A stretch of 64,000 nt of DNA from Poa pratensis (lineage: Eukaryota; Streptophyta; Magnoliopsida; Poales; Poaceae). Of this stretch, positions 59,393 through 64,000 are shown one piece after another. Positions within the stretch are counted from its first letter, which is position 1. Each line of letters opens with the position of its first letter. The position numbers and the translations under genes were made by a program. The stretch is from the NCBI GenBank assembly GCA_947311845.1, contig CAMZMU010000034.1, positions 91,763,263-91,827,262 on the forward strand. Reading direction: 5' to 3'. The notes beneath the pieces were generated by a model, which worked only from the letters and a program-made list of their open reading frames with translations, did no database searches and was not told the DNA's origin.

Positions 59393-60442
59393 TAATACCT
59401 TTGTGGTGGATCTTTCTATGAGTTAATATATGTTTGAGATTGCAATGGTTTTGTTTCAGTTATGAAAGTAGATGCATATTATGTACCCCGTTCTTATTTA
59501 CTTGTCATGATCAAGCATGTTTATGAGAGCGTGTGAGGGGGAATGTGTGCATTAGTTGGAGTAACGGGGGGTGGCTAGTGCAGTGAACGTGAGAGAAAGT
59601 TCTGCGATCCACTTGGGTGTTTTTACCTTACTTTGTTGCCTCACTAGGGATAAAAAGAAATACCATGCTACCGGAGATGTGGGTGTGACCATTGCCACTT
59701 CCTCCATGACTAGATCTAGCATGTTCTTATTTTAACTTCATGTCATGATACTTATTGCTATACTCTGAGTTATCTTAATTACTGAGGTGTTATGATTTAG
59801 TTCGCATCTTGGTGGAGTATAAGAGAGACTAATAACCAAAAGGTCTCTATGTTAGGACGTGATGTCCATATAATTATAACTTGTCATTAAACTGTTGTTT
59901 GCAATCTCATATGTCAACTCTAGTGTTCCATTGTCTACCACTTTATTAAAGAGAGAGTGCATTTGTGAAACCATGAACCCCGGTCCATTTTTAATCATAA
60001 GAAACACCTTTCCAACCACTTTTACCACTTTTCCATTTTCTGCCATTTAAAAATCCGAAAATACAAAAACACTTTTACATCTTGCATTCATCATATAAAA
60101 CCCAAAAATATCATTTATCATTGCTACCACCATCCTTGCATATTTATTTACCACCACTGCATATTTATTTCTTGTTTGTACTGCATATTTATTTCTTGTT
60201 TGCATTGCATATTATCTTGATATCATTCTCACACAGATCAAAATATTTACTTTGTTTTGTAGGTAACCAAAAAAGGATAGGAAAGATAAATCTTCACTAC
60301 TGATTCCCCGAGAGTTCGATATTAAACCCTCGAGTCACCCCTCGTGGGGAAAACACGTCTTCCACTTACTACACACTCTGCACTTGGAGTCTCAACCTAA
60401 CCCATATTCTTTTGACGCAGGTAACTACGTCATCGGGTATCA
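59393..60442 (+). repeat. 3' LTR of the outer Gypsy element, right part
   Basis: Continues the LTR after the CACTA's ATG duplication (59390-59392) and ends GGGTATCA at 60442 before the ATAAG duplication. It has a small duplication near 60170-60200 and a short deletion near 60235 relative to the 5' LTR. Confidence 0.92.
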
Positions 60443-60447
60443 ATAAG

Positions 60448-61014
60448 CACTTAAAATATCTGGGTGGGTATAACTTAATGTTAAAACATAAGAGGGGGTG
60501 TAATTATCTCACTATTTAGATAAATCTTGAAATGAAGTGAAGTAGTTTTTAAATCAAAGTACTCAAAAACCAATCGAATCAATACTGGAAAAGAGCTATG
60601 GCCATCTTTTTGATATACTTCAAAAAAGTACAGTTTGCTAAATATTGAAGCATATGTGTAATGTCCGGCGACGCAACCTCCCTTCTTCCTCGCTCACGCC
60701 GCAGGCAGCGCCCAGCACCTCCGTGCACTCCTCTCCGGTTCATCCTCTTCTCCTTGCTCGCCAACCTTTGGACCAGCCGGTAACGACGCCCCGATGAGAT
60801 CCACCACGAGCCCTGGCTGTAACCCTGAGCGCGGAGCCCGGCTGTCGTCGACCTTCATCTCACGCGGACGACATCAGACGTCAACCCTTGGCCTCCATGA
60901 CCCCGAGCACAGCTGTGCCTCCATGGCGGCCACCCAGAAGAGAGAAGGTGCCAGGAAGAGCGGATATGTGTTTAGTGAACCCAAATCCACCGCTGCAGCC
61001 ACCAAAGAGAACTA
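60448..61014. other. Flank of the outer Gypsy element; no certain gene
   Basis: AT-rich DNA, then a GC-richer part with a 73-codon + frame (60794-61015, TAG) that has no recognised features. The frame's last codon abuts the second CACTA's terminus. Confidence 0.35.
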
Positions 61015-61039
61015 GCACTACTAGGAAAAGGGTTATAGG

Positions 61040-61425
61040 GAGGTTGGCATTCTGTGGCGCACCATTAATTGGTGCGCCACAGAATTATTTCTGTGGCGCA
61101 TGGATGCTGGTGCGCCACAGAAATTTTCGACTTTCTGTGGCGCATATTTTGCCCATGCGCCACAGAAAGTCAGAATTCTGTGGCGCATGCCCACCCATGC
61201 GCCACAGAAAGCCAGACTTCTGTGGCGCATGAGACACCATGCGCCACATAATTTCTGTGGGTCCCACGTGCAATCATTGGGCCAAGGTCCATCTGGGGAC
61301 ATTCTGTGGCGCACCGTGGCTGGTGCGCCACAGAAACTCAACTTTCTGTGGCGCATCTGGCAGGTGCGCCACAGAAAAGGGACATTCTGTGGCGCACCAA
61401 GTTTGGTGCGCCACAGATTTTTTAT
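61040..61425. repeat. Subterminal hairpin array of the second CACTA (8 pairs)
   Basis: Each pair has 10-12-bp arms (CTGTGGCGCA and TGCGCCACAG) around a 6-11-bp spacer that is different each time. The pairs are mostly separated by 3-12 bp, with one gap of about 50 bp. Confidence 0.92.
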
Positions 61426-61893
61426 TTTTCAAATCCCACCCCCCCCCCCCTCCCCGTGGATCGCCTTTTTAGTCTTGTAGGAAGTAAAAGAAAATGATAA
61501 AAATTTCAATAAATAAAATCCTTTGACATGTAGTTAGGTTTGAGTGTCTAGTAGGTATACAAATTTTTAAATATGAATTTTGACCTTTTCTGCAACAAAC
61601 AGGAAAAACAACTTGTAACGGCCATAACTTTTGCATACGACGTCGAAATAACGCAAAAAATATGTAAAAAAAAAGGTGAGAAAAATCCGAGTTCGAATGA
61701 ACAGAACTAAAATTATTTTTAGCAAAGTCATGCCAAAATTATATTCATGCATGTAGGGACATTGATCAAATATGCATAAGTATAACTAATACATCTTGAT
61801 CCCATGAATAATTTGGTCCATTTTTACTTAACCCTAATACATCGCGAATAATATCACTAATACATCTCCTCTCCCATGCATGAACCTCTGAAA

Positions 61894-62277
61894 CTAACTT
61901 CGACCGGGTCCTGAGCCGCGGGGTGCTGAGCCGCGGGCGCTGCGCATCCAAAGATAAGGAACCCTCACAGGGTCATAGCTCACGTGACGAGGAACCCTCT
62001 GAAGAAACGACCATCCATTGTTGTACTGCCTATCCAACAAAGTCATGTAGCGACGGACGTGCTCGTCCTCCTCCCTGATACGGCGACGTACCACCTCCTC
62101 GGGGGCCGGCTCCCTCTGCACCGAGCATGGCCCACGCGACCGCCACCAAAGAAGATCCGGGTCGACGACGTCAACCGGATTCCTCACCAAGATACGCGTC
62201 CCGGAAGGTAGCACCTCCCAGTGCCAGCCCGGCGGAGTCCAGTCGCGGAGATCGCCCCTCTGGTCCAACAGTGACAT
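61894..62277 (-). CDS. 127-aa ORF of the second CACTA, unknown family
   Basis: Same as 56532-56915 except for three replacements (VRDW to LRDW, NPGDV to NPVDV, VVRHRI to VVRRRI). All three nucleotide differences I see change the protein, which gives no sign of selection on the protein. Confidence 0.5.
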   Translation of the reverse strand: MSLLDQRGDLRDWTPPGWHWEVLPSGTRILVRNPVDVVDPDLLWWRSRGPCSVQREPAPEEVVRRRIREEDEHVRRYMTLLDRQYNNGWSFLQRVPRHVSYDPVRVPYLWMRSARGSAPRGSGPGRS

Positions 62278-62436
62278 CGCCCCTCTGGTCCAGCAAGCAA
62301 ATTTAAATAAAGTACAAATTCATAGCAACTATCAAATAACACAATTTTCAAACTCATTTTTAGCAATGTGAAAATTACACAATATAAACCAACAATGAAC
62401 ACAACTAAAATTATCTACAATCTAAGCTACACAACT

Positions 62437-62770
62437 ATATGTCCTATTTTTAGCAAAGTCATGCCAAAATTCACGAATTTTTTTGGCATGACCTTTGCTA
62501 AAAAAGGGACATATGGAGTACCCGAATTTGCCGGAACGGAAGTTAATCGACGTTCCGGCAAACTCAAGGGTCTCATGGGTACCTGCAGACATTTCACAAA
62601 TCATATGTCCTATTTTTAGCAAAGTGATGCCAAAATTCACGAAAAAATTTGGCATGACCTTTGCTAAAAAAGGGACATATGGAGTACCCGAATTTGCCGT
62701 AACGGAAGTTAATCGGCGTTCCGGCAAACTCAAGGGCCTCTCGGGGTACCTGCAGACATTTCACAAAAAA
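62437..62770. repeat. 166-bp tandem duplication with hairpins, second CACTA
   Basis: Copy of 57075-57405. Units start at 62437 and 62603. Confidence 0.88.
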
Positions 62771-63010
62771 TCCACATCTCCGGCCGGCATCTCCACGACA
62801 CGATGGTCGGAGCACAAACAACCATGACACGATGGTCGTGGTAGCACAGATCAACACAAGCACACACAACTTCTCGATCGGGGTACCAATAGCAAAGATC
62901 ATACATAAAAAGGTGCCTCATATGAAGAGTGCACATCAAGAACTTCCAAGTGTCGGAACTTCCAAGTGTAAGAGTCAACCTAGCTATCCTATGAAATGAT
63001 GTTTCACAGC

Positions 63011-63181
63011 GATGACTCTGATTCAGAGAACAGTAGCGTGGCCCTGAGCCTGAGCTTGACAGAAACTACAGACCGACGGTGCGACGCCATCGATCTTTGG
63101 CCCATTTTTTACATTCGTTCTATAGGTTCGGTCATGCTCAGGCTCAGAGTCAACCTAGCTATACTGTGAATCAGAGTCATC
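63011..63181. repeat. Inverted repeat with ~50-bp arms, second CACTA
   Basis: Copy of 57649-57819 with a few substitutions. Confidence 0.8.
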
Positions 63182-63423
63182 GGTGTAATACAATAGGGGC
63201 CTGATATATCATTGTCAAAACAAGGCAAAAAGAGTACCTACAAGACCATGTTCTAATACAAGCACTCAAATTGTATATAGTACAAGGTATTGTAGATACT
63301 CTTTTCCCTTTAACATGACATAGTTTAAATCATCGGCCTATAGTACATATACAAGAACATGGGTAAAAGGATAAAAAGAAGATGTACAACAATATGGATA
63401 AAAAGATGAATAAAAAGAAATGA

Positions 63424-63576
63424 TTTCCCGATGTTCCCGATTTTCCCGATGTTCCCGATTTTCCCGATGTTCCCGATATTCCCGATTTTCCCGATGTTCC
63501 CGATTTTTCCGATGTTCCCGATTTTCCCGATGTTCCCGATGTTCCCGATTTTCCCGATGTTCCCGATATTCCCGAT
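63424..63576. repeat. 9-bp minisatellite, about 17 units, second CACTA
   Basis: Same TTCCCGATN unit as at 58062. The array is 18 bp (two units) shorter, while the flanks match. Confidence 0.93.
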
Positions 63577-64000
63577 TTTCCCTGACAATGCATCTTCAAG
63601 ACAATTAAAAAGTACCAACTTTGGACGCTTACGAAATTATCAAATCGTGATCCTATTTGCAATGTACCTTCATGGATATCTTGCACTACGTTATAACTTC
63701 ATGATAAAGCTCAAAAATAAGTTTTTGAAAACTTTTAACACCTTAATTCAAGTCAGTTTGAAAGGCATGTTTAAACACTGACCATATTTGACTTAGCAAA
63801 TTTTTCATCTTCAAAATTTCATCTTCAATTTTTTGCATGTACTAACCTAACACTAACCTAGCAACTAACCTAGAAACTACCCTAGCATCACTAACAACAA
63901 CAAGCAGCAAGCAAATGAACAACAAAATTCAGAAAAAATGTTGTTGGAGTTTCAACAAACACCTAGGGTGCATGTTTTTCGGTAGGGGAGGGAGGCAGGG

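Larger units (their letters stand above)
30215..60442 (+). mobile_element. Outer Gypsy LTR retrotransposon (gag-protease only), split by two later insertions
   Basis: 5' LTR 30215-31961; 3' LTR 47521-48208 plus 59393-60442. Both LTRs begin TGATGCATG and end GGGTATCA. The flanking 5-bp duplication ATAAG (30210-30214 and 60443-60447) is exact. A near-match to the tRNA-Asp-type primer site (GACGCCGTTGCCGGGGA) follows the 5' LTR, and the purine tract AAGCTTGGGGATGA precedes the 3' LTR. Without the inserts the element is about 7.9 kb. It has gag and protease but no reverse transcriptase or integrase. By eye the LTRs differ at about 1.7% of positions. Confidence 0.92.
61015..64000. mobile_element. 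Second CACTA transposon of the same family, truncated by the window end
   Basis: Begins CACTACTAGGAAAAGGG right after TAG (a candidate 3-bp duplication). Eight CTGTGGCGCA/TGCGCCACAG pairs fill 61050-61420. From about 61700 on, the sequence is nearly identical to 56338-58660 of the first CACTA, including the 127-aa ORF, the hairpin pair, the inverted repeat and the minisatellite. The AP2/ERF segment is absent, and the first ~30 bp differ from the first element's terminus. The right end is outside the window. Confidence 0.85.

Noticed and set aside
61040..61425. CRISPR-like array (repeats with unique spacers)
   Set aside because: The genome is a plant; the repeats are inverted pairs at CACTA ends with short irregular spacers, and no cas genes exist.
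61033..61480. Overlapping ORFs on both strands rich in RHRI/FCGA/SVAH motifs
   Set aside because: They are translations of the CTGTGGCGCA hairpin array.
1..64000. tRNA, rRNA or known miRNA genes
   Set aside because: I looked for tRNA-like box patterns and rRNA-like stretches while reading and saw none I could support; a dedicated scan was not possible.

Overview
This is a plant nuclear genome segment. Intron-bearing genes occupy the first ~22 kb and nested transposable elements fill most of the rest. The organism is almost certainly a grass, and most likely a Triticeae or another Pooideae (wheat, Aegilops, barley or rye type). The grounds are a Stowaway MITE, LTRs starting TGATACGTC, TGGCGCCGTTGCCGGGGA primer-binding sites, a Tat-type Gypsy element and CACTA elements. 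No search was run, so the organism call is an inference.

Genic part (1-22.2 kb, all + strand): the C-terminal half of a class XI myosin with its DIL/globular tail (114-4555, 5' end outside the window); a nuclear Myb/SANT-like protein related to the tail of CHD3/CHR4-type remodelers (8503-12646); and two small three-exon genes, probably mitochondrial (15486-16909 and 21282-22167), which look like anciently diverged tandem copies. A broken B3-domain gene lies between the last two. The intergenic DNA holds LINE relics, retroposons with target-site duplications, a foldback MITE, a hAT element with a perfect 8-bp TSD and a Stowaway MITE.

Transition (22.2-30.2 kb): a GC-rich repetitive ORF, a ~65-bp tandem repeat array, and a solo LTR (28142-29372) with the perfect TSD CTCAC.

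Nest (30.2-60.4 kb): (1) An outer Gypsy element, 30215-60442, TSD ATAAG, codes for gag plus protease only. (2) A minus-strand Tat-type Gypsy element, 36394-47496, TSD AGTAT, sits inside it. It has a broken pol, antisense extra ORFs and an array of ~18 repeats. (3) A CACTA transposon, 48209-59389, TSD ATG, splits the outer element's 3' LTR and carries an AP2/ERF-like gene. (4) A coding-free LTR retrotransposon, 48357-54929, sits inside the CACTA. A second, related CACTA starts at 61015 and runs off the window end.

Many reading-frame breaks here are single-base deletions, several at C/G runs. Base-calling error must therefore be excluded before genes are called pseudogenes.
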